Shown: positions 17,133 to 25,830 of the stretch, piece by piece | How the letters are laid out: each line of letters starts with the position of its first letter | Position numbering within the stretch: the first letter of the stretch is position 1 | Assembly (NCBI RefSeq): GCF_003385595.1 | Contig: NZ_QNUE01000030.1 | Coordinates: 1-33,033, forward strand | From: Chryseobacterium flavum | GTDB taxonomy: Bacteria > Bacteroidota > Bacteroidia > Flavobacteriales > Weeksellaceae | Length of the DNA stretch: 33,033 bases | Direction: 5' to 3' | Made by a program: the position numbers and the translations under genes | The notes under the pieces: model-generated | Databases searched by the model: none | The model's input: the letters and a program-made list of their open reading frames with translations, nothing else | Told to the model about the DNA's origin: nothing

Positions 17133-19256
17133 ATGAAGAAACATTTACTTTTGGTCAGCACTTTAGCCATTACACTGATAAGTGCGCAAAACAATGAAGG
17201 ATTAAAAAGAGAGTTAGAGAGACAAAACAAAGAGAATACTGAAAAGTTTGACTCTTATGTAGCAAAACATTATGGAGCAAATAGAGATTCTGAAACCTTA
17301 AAAGAAATTGAAGAAAAAAGAGCGAACCTTGCAGGATTCCAGCCAGACGGAAAACCGTACTTTTACAGTAAAGAAGATCAAAGACAGGTTTTCAACACCA
17401 ATGCAGACGCACTGAATACAGCTGGAGGAGTTCCTGGTTTAGCAGGGTCTTTTAACGGAGAAGGAATAAAATATACAGTATTTGATGGGGGACGGGTTTA
17501 CGCTGCCCATCCTGCGTTTGCCAACATCCCCAACAGAATTACCAATAAGGAAGCCAGTACAAATCCATACAGTGGACACGCAACAGGAGTATCAGGTTTT
17601 ATCGGTAGTATATCAAAAACAATTAGCGGGACTGTAGGCGGTGTACCTGTATCAGGAGATATCAAAGGAGTTGCAACAGCTTCTACTATTGATTCATATA
17701 GATTTGCAACTACAACTTTACCAGGAAACACAGCCACAAGTACTGTTTACCAAAAGATCCTTACAGCAGCTCCAAAAATTTCCAACCATTCCTATGGGAC
17801 AAACCAAGGCTGGGATGTTGCTACAGTAAATGGAGCAAATGCATGGGTCTGGAATGGAGCGTTTTCCAGCCCTAACACATCATATGATTTACAGGGTACT
17901 TATTTTGGAGATGATCAGAATTATGACAATATAGTTTATAATAATCCATCCTATGTAATTGTTAAATCTTCAGGAAACTATTATGGTTATGGACCGGCTT
18001 ATCCTGGTACTTCCGCATTCCCTAAATATTATACTGATGACAATGACAATGAAGTTCAATTTGCAGCCACTGATACTTTACCTCAAACAAATTGCGCATT
18101 AGGATATGACTGTATTGGTCCTGGGTCTCTTGCAAAGAATATCATTGTAGTAGGGGCTACAGATGTAATTTCAACAAATAACTTCAGATACACTGCTCCT
18201 GCTGATGTTGTACACTCTGACTATAGTAGTGCCGGTCCAAGAGATGATGGAGGAATTAAACCGGACATTTCAACAACGGGAACAGATGTGTTTTTAGCAT
18301 CAACTACAGCTGCGGGAAGTACAGAATATGACTATGGAAGCGGAACATCTTACTCTGCACCTGTGATAACAGGAGTTATCGGACTATGGATGCAGATTTA
18401 CAAACAGCTGTTCAGTAATGCAGAGCTTAATGCTGCTTCTGCTAAAACCCTGATGATTCATTCTGCTGCTGAAGCAGGAAATATAGGTCCTGATCCATTG
18501 TTCGGATGGGGATACATTGACGCGAAAAAAGGAGCCGAACTTTTAGTTGGAAAATCAAATAATAGTGTAATATTCAATACAGAGACCCTAAACAATAATA
18601 CTACTCATACTAAAATGGTGAAAGCTGCAGGAAATGCACCACTTAAAGTAACAATCTCATGGATTGATCCTGCTTACAAATTACCGGCAAACATTACCTG
18701 GGCAGACGCCTACAATAACAGATCTTCCAGACTTGTTAATGACCTGGATGTCAGAATTACTGATATGGAGACCAACACTGTATATCTGCCTTGGAAGCTT
18801 AATGCAACCAGTCCAAATACAGCTGTTAAAGGAGATAATACAGTTGACAATGTAGAACAGGTTATAGTGGATACCCCTGTATCAGGCAGAAATTATAAAA
18901 TTGAAATTTCACATAAAGGAACATTAAAAAACAATGCCACTCCGAGCGCAACAGCTCCTCAGGATTATTCAATTATTGTTACAGGATTTAATGAAGTTTT
19001 AGGAACCAAAGAATCAGCTTCAGTATTAAATACGCTTACCGTTGCTCCTTCTATTACAAAGAATACCACCAACATCTTAAAAGCTCCTAAAAAATCAGCT
19101 TTCACGGTGTATGATATGTCCGGCAAAAAGCTACAAAGCGGAATAGTTAACAGCGATAGTGAAACTGTTGACCTATCTACGTATGCAAAAGGAATCTACC
19201 TTATTGAAGTAAGAACAGATAAAGAGACTATTTCGAAAAAAGTAATTAAAGAATAG
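17133..19256 (+). CDS. T9SS-secreted S8 family serine peptidase (subtilase)
   Basis: The 707-residue protein has a signal peptide (MKKHLLLVSTLAITLISAQ), a short Lys/Glu-rich helical propeptide-like stretch (about 20-70) and a subtilase domain (about 95-475). The catalytic triad is visible: Asp118 in VFDGG, His149 in SGHATGVSG and Ser406 in GTSYSAP, with the oxyanion Asn282 in SSGN. A beta-sandwich like those following many subtilase domains covers about 475-640, and the C-terminus (about 645-707, ending YLIEVRTDKETISKKVIKE) is a type A T9SS sorting domain, so it should be exported to the surface or medium. DGG in place of the common DTG/DSG around the Asp is seen in other T9SS subtilases. It stands alone between its own promoter and a strong terminator. 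Confidence 0.95.
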   Translation: MKKHLLLVSTLAITLISAQNNEGLKRELERQNKENTEKFDSYVAKHYGANRDSETLKEIEEKRANLAGFQPDGKPYFYSKEDQRQVFNTNADALNTAGGVPGLAGSFNGEGIKYTVFDGGRVYAAHPAFANIPNRITNKEASTNPYSGHATGVSGFIGSISKTISGTVGGVPVSGDIKGVATASTIDSYRFATTTLPGNTATSTVYQKILTAAPKISNHSYGTNQGWDVATVNGANAWVWNGAFSSPNTSYDLQGTYFGDDQNYDNIVYNNPSYVIVKSSGNYYGYGPAYPGTSAFPKYYTDDNDNEVQFAATDTLPQTNCALGYDCIGPGSLAKNIIVVGATDVISTNNFRYTAPADVVHSDYSSAGPRDDGGIKPDISTTGTDVFLASTTAAGSTEYDYGSGTSYSAPVITGVIGLWMQIYKQLFSNAELNAASAKTLMIHSAAEAGNIGPDPLFGWGYIDAKKGAELLVGKSNNSVIFNTETLNNNTTHTKMVKAAGNAPLKVTISWIDPAYKLPANITWADAYNNRSSRLVNDLDVRITDMETNTVYLPWKLNATSPNTAVKGDNTVDNVEQVIVDTPVSGRNYKIEISHKGTLKNNATPSATAPQDYSIIVTGFNEVLGTKESASVLNTLTVAPSITKNTTNILKAPKKSAFTVYDMSGKKLQSGIVNSDSETVDLSTYAKGIYLIEVRTDKETISKKVIKE

Positions 19257-19278
19257 TCAGCTATAACATCATTTTATT

Positions 19279-19314
19279 ACAAAATACTAACAGTTGTTAG
19301 TATTTTGTTTTTTT
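19279..19314 (+). terminator. Terminator of the subtilase gene
   Basis: A 13-bp perfect stem ACAAAATACTAAC / GTTAGTATTTTGT with an AGTT loop is followed by a run of T. It ends 17 bases before the next start codon, so terminator and next promoter overlap. Confidence 0.85.
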
Positions 19315-19325
19315 ATGTATATTTG
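19294..19325 (+). promoter_or_regulatory. Promoter of the E1 alpha/beta gene, overlapping the preceding terminator
   Basis: TATATTTG at 19318-19325 matches the -7 box exactly, with a TTG at 19294-19296 about 21 bases upstream as a partial -33 element. The box ends six bases before ATG 19332, so the transcript should begin at or next to the start codon. This rules out the longer in-frame TTG start at 19305, which lies upstream of the box. Confidence 0.6.
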
Positions 19326-19331
19326 CTTCCT

Positions 19332-21404
19332 ATGGAAAATACACTTCACGAAAAAGTTTCTCAGGACATATTACTTAAAGCGTATAATCATATGATGCTG
19401 GCTAAAGCAATGGCCGATATTTATGAAGAAAACAGGAATATATGCAAGTATGTTCACAGTACTTCAAGAGGACATGAAGCCATCCAGCTGGCAACAGCCT
19501 ATCAATTAAAAAAAGAAGACTGGATTTCTCCGTATTACAGGGATGAGAGCATTCTTTTGGGCATTGGCTTTGAACCTTATCAGCTAATGCTTCAGCTCCT
19601 TGCTAAAGCTGAAGATCCTTTTTCAGGAGGAAGATCCTATTATTCTCATCCATCCAGCAAAGATGAAGATAAGCCAAAAATTATCCATCAAAGTTCCGCT
19701 ACTGGTATGCAGACCATTCCAACAACCGGGGTTGCACAGGGAATTAAATACATCCAGGACTTCAATCTCCGGGATTTTGAGAATGATCCGGTTGTAGTAT
19801 GCAGCCTTGGAGACAACTCTGTGACTGAAGGTGAAGTTAGTGAAGCACTACAATTTGCAGCATTACACCAGCTTCCGATCATATTCCTTGTTCAGGATAA
19901 TGAATGGGGTATTTCAGTGACCAAAGATGAAGCAAGAACCTGTGATGCCTATGATTTTGTAGCAGGATTCACAGGATTAAGCAGAATGAGAGTTGACGGT
20001 ACCGATTTCGTGGAGAGTTTTGAAGCCATGAAAAAAGCTGTCGACTTTGTCAGAACAGAAAGAAAACCTTTGGTTGTCTGTGCGAAAACGGTTTTAATCG
20101 GCCATCATACCTCAGGAGTAAGAAGAGAATTTTACAGGGACGAAGAAGACTTAATAAAACATAGAGCTAAAGATCCGGGAGAAATCCTTAGAAAACAACT
20201 GATTGAATCAGGTGCAGACGAGGATCTTTTAAAACAAATCACCAAAAAGGCGCGTCTTGAAGCTGAAGAAGCTTTTGAAAGAGCTAAAAATGCAGAAGAT
20301 CCAAAGCCGGAAACGGTAATGCAACACGTTTTTGCTCCTACTCCGGTTACTGAAGAAGTTGGAACCCGTGAGCCGGCTAACGGAGAAAAAATTGTTATGG
20401 TAGATGCTGCGATTCATGCCATACAGGAAATCATGTGGAAACACCCTGAAGCACTTCTTTACGGACAGGATGTAGGAGAAAGAATCGGTGGAGTTTTCCG
20501 TGAAACCGTAACTTTAGGGAAAAAATTCGGAAGCAAGAGAGTATTCAATACAGCCATTCAGGAAGCCTATATCATTGGTTCTACGGCAGGAATGAGTGCT
20601 GTAGGACTAAAACCGATTGTTGAAGTTCAGTTTGCTGATTATATCTATCCGGGTATCAACCAGCTTATCACAGAAATTTCAAAATCCAGCTATTTAAGTG
20701 GCGGAAAATATCCGGTCAGCAATATTATCAGGGTTCCTATCGGAGCCTATGGAGGAGGTGGACCATACCACAGCGGCAGTGTAGAAAGTATTCTGGCCAA
20801 TATCAAAGGGATCAAAATAGCTTATCCGAGTAATGCGGCAGATTTCAAAGGATTATTAAAGGCTGCCTACTATGATCCGAATCCGGTTATAATGCTTGAA
20901 CATAAAGGTTTATATTGGAGTAAAGTTCCGGGAACCGAGGATGCAAAAACTATAGAGCCTGCCGAGGATTATATTCTTCCGTTTGGAAAAGGCAAAATAA
21001 TCATCGAAGCAGACAAAGAAGAAACAGAAAAAGGCAGATCCTTGTTGGTCGTTACCTATGGAATGGGAGTTTACTGGGCAAAAGAAGCTGCTAAAAGCTT
21101 TAATGGAAAAGTTGAAGTTATTGACTTGAGAACATTAATTCCTCTGGATGAAGAACTTGTCTTTGAAAGAGTAAAAATCCACGGAAAATGCATCGTTCTG
21201 ACTGAAGAGCAGCTTAACAATTCCTTCGCAGAAGCATTTGCACATCGGATTTCGAAAAACTGTTTCAGATATCTGGATGCTCCGGTGGAAACGATGGGAT
21301 CCTTAGATGTTCCTGCTGTTCCCATCAACCTGGTTCTCGAAAAAGAAATGCTTCCCAATGCCGGAAAGCTCTCCGAAAAGATTGAAGAAATGCTTAAATA
21401 TTAA
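19332..21404 (+). CDS. Branched-chain-type 2-oxoacid dehydrogenase E1, alpha and beta subunits fused
   Basis: This thiamine-diphosphate enzyme decarboxylates a 2-oxoacid and transfers the acyl group to the lipoyl domain of E2. The 690 residues hold the alpha part (about 10-325) with the ThDP motif starting GDNSVTEGE (160-168) and ending at Asn190 in QDNEWGIS, and the beta part (about 350-690) from MVDAAIHAIQEIM through LLYGQDVGERIGGVF and EAYIIGSTAGMS. The two subunits, separate in most bacteria, are one chain, as is common in Flavobacteriia. Motifs fit the branched-chain (2-oxoisovalerate) class better than pyruvate dehydrogenase, but substrate is inferred. E2 and E3 are not in the window. 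I chose ATG 19332 because a -7 promoter box lies immediately upstream. It is a single gene ended by a hairpin. Confidence 0.93.
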   Translation: MENTLHEKVSQDILLKAYNHMMLAKAMADIYEENRNICKYVHSTSRGHEAIQLATAYQLKKEDWISPYYRDESILLGIGFEPYQLMLQLLAKAEDPFSGGRSYYSHPSSKDEDKPKIIHQSSATGMQTIPTTGVAQGIKYIQDFNLRDFENDPVVVCSLGDNSVTEGEVSEALQFAALHQLPIIFLVQDNEWGISVTKDEARTCDAYDFVAGFTGLSRMRVDGTDFVESFEAMKKAVDFVRTERKPLVVCAKTVLIGHHTSGVRREFYRDEEDLIKHRAKDPGEILRKQLIESGADEDLLKQITKKARLEAEEAFERAKNAEDPKPETVMQHVFAPTPVTEEVGTREPANGEKIVMVDAAIHAIQEIMWKHPEALLYGQDVGERIGGVFRETVTLGKKFGSKRVFNTAIQEAYIIGSTAGMSAVGLKPIVEVQFADYIYPGINQLITEISKSSYLSGGKYPVSNIIRVPIGAYGGGGPYHSGSVESILANIKGIKIAYPSNAADFKGLLKAAYYDPNPVIMLEHKGLYWSKVPGTEDAKTIEPAEDYILPFGKGKIIIEADKEETEKGRSLLVVTYGMGVYWAKEAAKSFNGKVEVIDLRTLIPLDEELVFERVKIHGKCIVLTEEQLNNSFAEAFAHRISKNCFRYLDAPVETMGSLDVPAVPINLVLEKEMLPNAGKLSEKIEEMLKY

Positions 21405-21418
21405 CTTCCATAAATTAC

Positions 21419-21445
21419 AACCTCTGAAAACCAGAGGTTTTTTTT
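21419..21445 (+). terminator. Terminator of the E1 alpha/beta gene
   Basis: The stem AACCTCTG / CAGAGGTT with a 5-base loop is followed by a run of T, 15 bases after the stop. Confidence 0.85.
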
Positions 21446-21601
21446 ATGCATTTTTTTATTATTTTTATTAAGATTATAAATCTTAGTATCAACCCATTAA
21501 AACCTAATAAACCAGAATCATAACCCCGGGCAGACAATTTAAAAGGATCTTACCACAGTTTGGTACTTATTTTGTCCGTACACGCAAAACACAATCCTAT
21601 T

Positions 21602-22633
21602 ATGATCACAACCAAATACGTTAATTACAGACAGGTTCTCAATCTATCCGGTATACACCTTATCTTAATATCAATCTGGTGTACACTGATTGCTATACTC
21701 TTTTATTTTTTTAACTGGCATTGGATGACCATTCCATGGGTACCTGTGGCACTGATTGGTACTGCAGAAGCATTTTTAGTTGGTTTCAAAAACAACCAGG
21801 CTTATGACCGACTTTGGGAGGCAAGAAAAATATGGGGCGGAATTGTAAATTCAAGCCGTTCATTTGCATCGATGGTTTATGCCTTTGATACCAAAAATGA
21901 AAAAATCGGAACTTTTGATCTTGAAGACCGCAAAAAAAGAATTGTCAATCGTCATATCGCATGGCTATATACTTTCCGGGAACAGCTTCTGATCCCAACG
22001 GAATGGGAACATATCAGTACAGAAAATAATAAATTCGGAAATATTGACCTTAGAAGAAACAGGCTCATCAAAGCAGGATTTCCTGATTATGGAAGAGCGC
22101 CTATTTTTCTGCATAAATATCTTTCAGAGGAAGAATATGACCTTAAAGACCATTATATGAATTTTGCTACTTATCTCATATCCCAACAGGCAAAAGACAT
22201 CAATGAGCTGAAAAACATGGATGCCATTACGGATTTTAACCAGACACAGCTTCAAAATTCACTCAATGATTTTTATGGGTTTCAGGGACAGGCGGAAAGA
22301 ATCAAAAAATTCCCTTCTCCAAGACAGTTTGCAAGTACAGCATTTGTCTTCAATATTCTTTTTATAACATTACTGCCATTAGGCTTAGTGAATGAATTCG
22401 CAAAGCTGGGCGACTGGGGAATCTGGACCTCAATTCCATTCTGTATCATCATCGGGTGGATCTATATTATCATGGAGCTGGTAGGAGATTATTCCGAAAA
22501 CCCTTTTGCCGGATTGATGTTTGACGTTCCAATGCTTTCTATTTGCAGAAGTATTGAAATTGACCTCCTTCAAATGGGAGGAGAAACAGACCTTCCCGAT
22601 CCTATATCTTCTAAAAACGGAGTTTTGGTGTAA
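21602..22633 (+). CDS. Bestrophin-family ion channel
   Basis: The 343-residue membrane protein shows the bestrophin signature GFKNNQAYDRLWEARKIWGG (about 61-80) after two N-terminal hydrophobic helices, and further hydrophobic helices late in the chain (about 255-305, FNILFITLLPLGLV and IIIGWIYIIMELVG). Bacterial members form pentameric channels; several conduct cations while animal relatives conduct chloride, so ion selectivity is not assigned. The conserved late segment GDYSENPFAGLMFDVPMLSI is present. The start is taken as ATG 21602 (MITTKYVNYRQVL); an in-frame TTG at 21560 would add 14 residues that do not look like family sequence. The gene ends at a 16-bp hairpin shared with the convergent Lrp gene. 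Confidence 0.92.
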   Translation: MITTKYVNYRQVLNLSGIHLILISIWCTLIAILFYFFNWHWMTIPWVPVALIGTAEAFLVGFKNNQAYDRLWEARKIWGGIVNSSRSFASMVYAFDTKNEKIGTFDLEDRKKRIVNRHIAWLYTFREQLLIPTEWEHISTENNKFGNIDLRRNRLIKAGFPDYGRAPIFLHKYLSEEEYDLKDHYMNFATYLISQQAKDINELKNMDAITDFNQTQLQNSLNDFYGFQGQAERIKKFPSPRQFASTAFVFNILFITLLPLGLVNEFAKLGDWGIWTSIPFCIIIGWIYIIMELVGDYSENPFAGLMFDVPMLSICRSIEIDLLQMGGETDLPDPISSKNGVLV

Positions 22634-22716
22634 ATTGTGGATCTCGGAACATAAATACATCCATACCAAAATCAAAAGACTTCACTACTTTATCGACAAA
22701 ATCAACAATAACAGGT

Positions 22717-22767
22717 ACAACAGCAATTAATTAGATTCATTTATAAATTAATTGCTGTTGTATTTTT
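22717..22767. terminator. 16-bp perfect inverted repeat at the bestrophin/Lrp convergent junction
   Basis: ACAACAGCAATTAATT (22717-22732) and its exact reverse complement (22746-22761) flank a 13-base loop; on the plus strand TATTTTT follows. One arm lies inside the last codons and stop of the Lrp-family gene (stop at 22741). It fits a terminator for the plus-strand bestrophin gene; on the minus strand no T-run follows, so termination of the Lrp transcript here is less sure. Confidence 0.7.
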
Positions 22768-23199
22768 CACCTCAGAGATCATAAATGAACTGTGTGTACT
22801 TGCAATATGCTGAAGTGTTGTAAGCTTTGTCAACATAAAATTACGATAGTCCTCTATATTCCGAACTCCGATTTTAAGAATATAATCATAATCTCCGCTT
22901 ACATGGAAGCATTCCGTTACTTCCCGAAGATTCATGACCTCTTTCTCAAACTGCAATACAAATTCTTTCTTATGCTGTGTCAGCTTTACATGACATAGAA
23001 CAATAAAGTTCCTGTGAACCTTACTTCTATCCAGCAATGCCACATATCTGGAAATCACACCTGCATTTTCCAGTTTTTTCACCCGTTCATAAACAGCTGT
23101 CACAGATAATCCCAGTTTGCCGGACAATTCTTTGGTGGTTTGCTTACAATCTTCCTGTAGAAACAAAAGGAGTTTTTTATCAATTTCATCAAGTTCCAT
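22741..23199 (-). CDS. Lrp/AsnC family transcriptional regulator
   Basis: The 152-residue protein has an N-terminal winged helix-turn-helix (about 4-52, LDEIDKKLLLFLQED, with recognition helix around LSVTAVYERVKKLE) and a C-terminal RAM ligand-binding/oligomerisation domain (about 65-145, with CFHVSGDYDYILKIGV). This is the standard size and layout. Family members bind amino acids and wrap DNA as octamers. It diverges from a Cys/Met-metabolism PLP enzyme across 154 bp, the usual arrangement for a specific Lrp-type regulator and its target, so it probably controls that enzyme and itself. Which amino acid it senses cannot be read. Confidence 0.95.
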   Translation of the reverse strand: MELDEIDKKLLLFLQEDCKQTTKELSGKLGLSVTAVYERVKKLENAGVISRYVALLDRSKVHRNFIVLCHVKLTQHKKEFVLQFEKEVMNLREVTECFHVSGDYDYILKIGVRNIEDYRNFMLTKLTTLQHIASTHSSFMISEVKNTTAINL

Positions 23200-23210
23200 A
23201 GATAATTTTT

Positions 23211-23231
23211 TGGTAAAAAATTAATATTACC
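23211..23231. promoter_or_regulatory. Candidate regulator-binding inverted repeat before the Lrp-family gene
   Basis: GGTAA (23212-23216) and TTACC (23227-23231) form a 5-bp inverted repeat with a 10-base AT-only centre, 12 to 32 bases upstream of the Lrp-family start codon. The spacing and AT-rich core resemble Lrp/AsnC sites, which suggests autoregulation. A minus-strand TAAATTTG (23292-23299) matches the -7 box and could start that transcript with a roughly 90-base leader. Confidence 0.35.
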
Positions 23232-23353
23232 GAATATACTAAATATATTTTCTAAATAAACATCAATTCACAGTTTTATATTCTATAAATTCAAATTTAT
23301 ATTGTAATAATTATGAAAATAATGCAATTTAGGCAAATAAATAAACAACGCTT

Positions 23354-24580
23354 ATGGAAAACTTTAACGCAGCCAACGAGATTCAGGATCTTCAGTATTT
23401 TGGTGAGTTTGGAGGAGTAAACCCATCAATTTCTGACAGCTCTACGTATACCTTTCTGTCAGCAAAAACAATGTTTGATACTTTTGAAGGAAATGCGGAA
23501 GGATGCTATCTTTATTCCAGACATTCATCACCGATGAACCTTTATTTAGCTCAGGCACTTGCTAAACTGGAAAATACAGAGTCAGCCAACGTAACAGCTT
23601 CCGGAATGGGTGCCATTACTTCTGTTCTGATGCAGATATGCAAAAGCGGTGATCATATTATTTCCAGCAGGACCATTTACGGGGGAACTTATGCTTTTCT
23701 TAAAAACTTTTTCCCATCATTTAATGTGCAAACATCTTTTGTAGACATTGGTAACTTTGAAGCCATTGAAAATTCCATAAATCCGAATACAAAAGTTATA
23801 TATTGTGAAAGTGTAAGTAATCCACTTCTGGAAGTTGCTGATCTCAGAAGGCTTTCAGAAATATGTAAAAAACATAATCTGAAGCTGGTTGTAGATAACA
23901 CTTTCTCCCCTCTTTCAATTTCTCCTAAACTTCTTGGGGCTGATATTGTTATCCATAGCTTAACCAAATTTATCAACGGAAGCAGTGACACCGTAGGTGG
24001 TGTTTATTGCGGAACACAGGAATTTATTAACGACACTAAGAATGTAAATTCAGGAGCATGCATGCTTCTCGGCCCTACCATGGACAGTTTCAGATCTGCA
24101 AGTATTTTAAAAAACCTGAGAACACTGCACATCAGAATAAAGCAACATAGTTACAATGCCATGTATCTTGCAGAAAGATTCGAAAAAGACGGATTAAAGG
24201 TATCTTATCCGGGATTACCTTCCCATAAAAATCATGAATTAATGAAAAGCATGATCCATGAGGAATATGGCTATGGGGGATTATTGACTATAGACGCAGG
24301 CACAACGGAGAAAGCAAATGAACTGATGGAAATGATGCAAAAAGAAAATCTTGGCTATCTGGCGGTAAGCTTAGGCTTCTATAAAACCCTATTCTCTTGC
24401 TCCGGAAAATCAACGTCCTCCGAAATCCCGGAAGAAGAACGCGCTTCCATTGGTATTTCTGACGGACTGATCAGATTTTCCATAGGATTAGATCATGATA
24501 TAAAGAGAACCTACCACAAAATGAAAGAATGTATACTTAAAGCAGGCATTCTTAACCATGAAAACATCTCTATATTCTAA
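23354..24580 (+). CDS. PLP-dependent Cys/Met-metabolism enzyme (cystathionine gamma-synthase/lyase superfamily)
   Basis: The 408-residue enzyme belongs to fold-type I gamma-family PLP enzymes. Visible are the cofactor-phosphate motif YLYSRHSSPMN (about 52-62), TASGMGAITSVLM (81-93), DNTFSPL with Asp181 that pairs with the pyridine nitrogen, and SLTKFINGSSD with the Schiff-base Lys205. Candidate reactions are methionine gamma-lyase, cystathionine gamma-lyase or gamma-synthase. The Cys that typifies methionine gamma-lyase (YGCT in the Pseudomonas enzyme) is Gly111 here (YGGT), which argues against a classical methionine gamma-lyase but does not settle the substrate. The divergent Lrp/AsnC regulator suggests control by an amino acid, perhaps its own substrate. 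ATG 23354 is the only convincing start. Confidence 0.9.
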   Translation: MENFNAANEIQDLQYFGEFGGVNPSISDSSTYTFLSAKTMFDTFEGNAEGCYLYSRHSSPMNLYLAQALAKLENTESANVTASGMGAITSVLMQICKSGDHIISSRTIYGGTYAFLKNFFPSFNVQTSFVDIGNFEAIENSINPNTKVIYCESVSNPLLEVADLRRLSEICKKHNLKLVVDNTFSPLSISPKLLGADIVIHSLTKFINGSSDTVGGVYCGTQEFINDTKNVNSGACMLLGPTMDSFRSASILKNLRTLHIRIKQHSYNAMYLAERFEKDGLKVSYPGLPSHKNHELMKSMIHEEYGYGGLLTIDAGTTEKANELMEMMQKENLGYLAVSLGFYKTLFSCSGKSTSSEIPEEERASIGISDGLIRFSIGLDHDIKRTYHKMKECILKAGILNHENISIF

Positions 24581-24590
24581 TTTATTGTTT

Positions 24591-24619
24591 AAAAATCGGC
24601 CGGATACCGGCCGCTTTTA
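24591..24619. terminator. Bidirectional terminator between PLP enzyme and glycosyltransferase genes
   Basis: CGGCCGG-ATA-CCGGCCG (24597-24613) has a GC-only 7-bp stem. CTTTTATTTTTT follows on the plus strand and ATTTTT on the minus strand, so it can end both convergent transcripts; it lies immediately next to the glycosyltransferase stop. Confidence 0.85.
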
Positions 24620-25621
24620 TTTTTTATAATAGTGGTGAGGAAAAGCTTCTTCCGGTTTCATCTTAAGCACATTCAGCAGTATCCAGGATTTTAAGAACCC
24701 ATATCCGTAAGAAAACATCTGAATATAGGTAGAAATCACAGCCATACCGGCAATGCTTATATTTTTAGTCAGAAGCAATGCATGGAAAAATACCAGAAAT
24801 GTATATAATCCATAAAAAGCAAGGATAATTCCTCTTCCCATAATAAAATATTCCAGAAATCCCATCACATATCCTAACATAAATAAGGTAGGAAATGCAA
24901 AAGAAATCTTCACATAATCAGGATGTCTCTGATTAAGAATGGGTCTTGCACAGCCAAACTGATAAACCTGTTTCGAGAATTTCCCAAAATCAACCCTGCG
25001 CTTGTGATAAACCGCAATATCATCAAAAAAAGCTGTGGTAAAACCGTTTTCCCAGAGAGTCATTGATAAATCCGGGTCCTCACCTATTCTCATTTCAGAA
25101 AATCCGCCTACTTTGTCAAAAACTTCTTTTTTAACCCCCATATTAAAGCTTCTGGGCTGAAACTTTGAAACCGCTTTCTTACTTCCCCTTATTCCTCCTG
25201 TTGTAAAAACAGAGGTCATGGAATATGAAATAGCTTTCTGCATCAGATTAAATCCTTTATGTGCTTTATCTGCCCCTCCAAACGCATCACAAGGAATAGT
25301 TATAATATCATTTTTAATATACTCAATATAATCTTTTTCAACGATGACATCACTGTCTACAAATACCAGCCACTCATTTGCTGCTTTTGCTGCTCCGTAA
25401 TTCCTTGTCAGCCCGGGGCCAGAATTATCCTTCCTGAAATATTTAATATCCAGAATTCCATCAAAATTTTTAATGGTAGGCTTCAGATCGGTCAGAGAGC
25501 CGTCATCTACAATAATAATCTCGAACTCCTTATCCGTCTGCTGGGTAAGGGACGTCAGCAACTCAAAAAGTTCGTCTTTCCGGTTGTAAATGGCAACGAC
25601 AATAGAAATAGTAGGCTTCAA
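24617..25621 (-). CDS. Family 2 glycosyltransferase with C-terminal membrane segments
   Basis: The 334-residue protein has a GT-A domain (about 1-235) starting ISIVVAIYNRKDELFELL, with the nucleotide-binding VDDGS (38-42), the metal-binding VDSDV (Asp89, Asp91) and the later GEDPDLS (180-186) that matches the ED acceptor motif. Three hydrophobic helices follow (about 242-260, 264-284, 288-310), so it is anchored in the inner membrane and works on the cytoplasmic face. Such enzymes add a sugar from a nucleotide-sugar to a lipid-linked or surface glycan, or act as polysaccharide synthases. No other glycan gene is adjacent, so donor and acceptor are unknown. It is a single gene with a well-matched promoter and near-zero distance to its terminator. 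Confidence 0.93.
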   Translation of the reverse strand: MKPTISIVVAIYNRKDELFELLTSLTQQTDKEFEIIIVDDGSLTDLKPTIKNFDGILDIKYFRKDNSGPGLTRNYGAAKAANEWLVFVDSDVIVEKDYIEYIKNDIITIPCDAFGGADKAHKGFNLMQKAISYSMTSVFTTGGIRGSKKAVSKFQPRSFNMGVKKEVFDKVGGFSEMRIGEDPDLSMTLWENGFTTAFFDDIAVYHKRRVDFGKFSKQVYQFGCARPILNQRHPDYVKISFAFPTLFMLGYVMGFLEYFIMGRGIILAFYGLYTFLVFFHALLLTKNISIAGMAVISTYIQMFSYGYGFLKSWILLNVLKMKPEEAFPHHYYKK

Positions 25622-25634
25622 ATTGAAAATTTTT

Positions 25635-25666
25635 CAAAATTACTTATTCGCAGAACAACCTACAAA
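25635..25666 (-). promoter_or_regulatory. Promoter of the glycosyltransferase gene
   Basis: Read on the minus strand, TTTG (25663-25666) is followed after 20 bases by TAATTTTG (25635-25642), an exact match to both Bacteroidota elements with standard spacing. The -7 box ends 13 bases before ATG 25621, leaving a leader of about ten bases. Confidence 0.65.
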
Positions 25667-25796
25667 CAGTTTAACAGCTTATTCAGAGAAATTAACGATG
25701 TTGAGTCTTATTCACCTTAATGAATGGAAATTACATATGAAATTCTGAGCCAAGTTATTTGACATTTTAAACAAAACAAACGCCAGAAATGCATCT

Positions 25797-25804
25797 TAAT
25801 TTTG
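25797..25804 (+). promoter_or_regulatory. -7 box upstream of the SDR gene
   Basis: TAATTTTG matches TAnnTTTG exactly, 26 bases before ATG 25831. The nearest upstream TTTG (25758-25761) is 35 bases away, too far for a standard -33 element, so this is a partial match. Confidence 0.45.
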
Positions 25805-25830
25805 CCATAGAAATTTAAAACCAACGAAAA

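Noticed and set aside
19305..19331. Extended TTG start for the E1 alpha/beta gene
   Set aside because: It lies within the subtilase terminator and upstream of the -7 box, and adds residues (FFYVYLLP) that do not fit the family.
21469..21485. Short inverted repeat TAAGATT-ATA-AATCTTA downstream of the E1 gene
   Set aside because: Seven base pairs in AT-rich DNA with no T-run and no clear promoter next to it could arise by chance.
25259..25720. 153-codon open frame on the plus strand inside the glycosyltransferase gene
   Set aside because: It is antisense to the GT-A motifs and shows no domain or signal; it also runs across the glycosyltransferase promoter.
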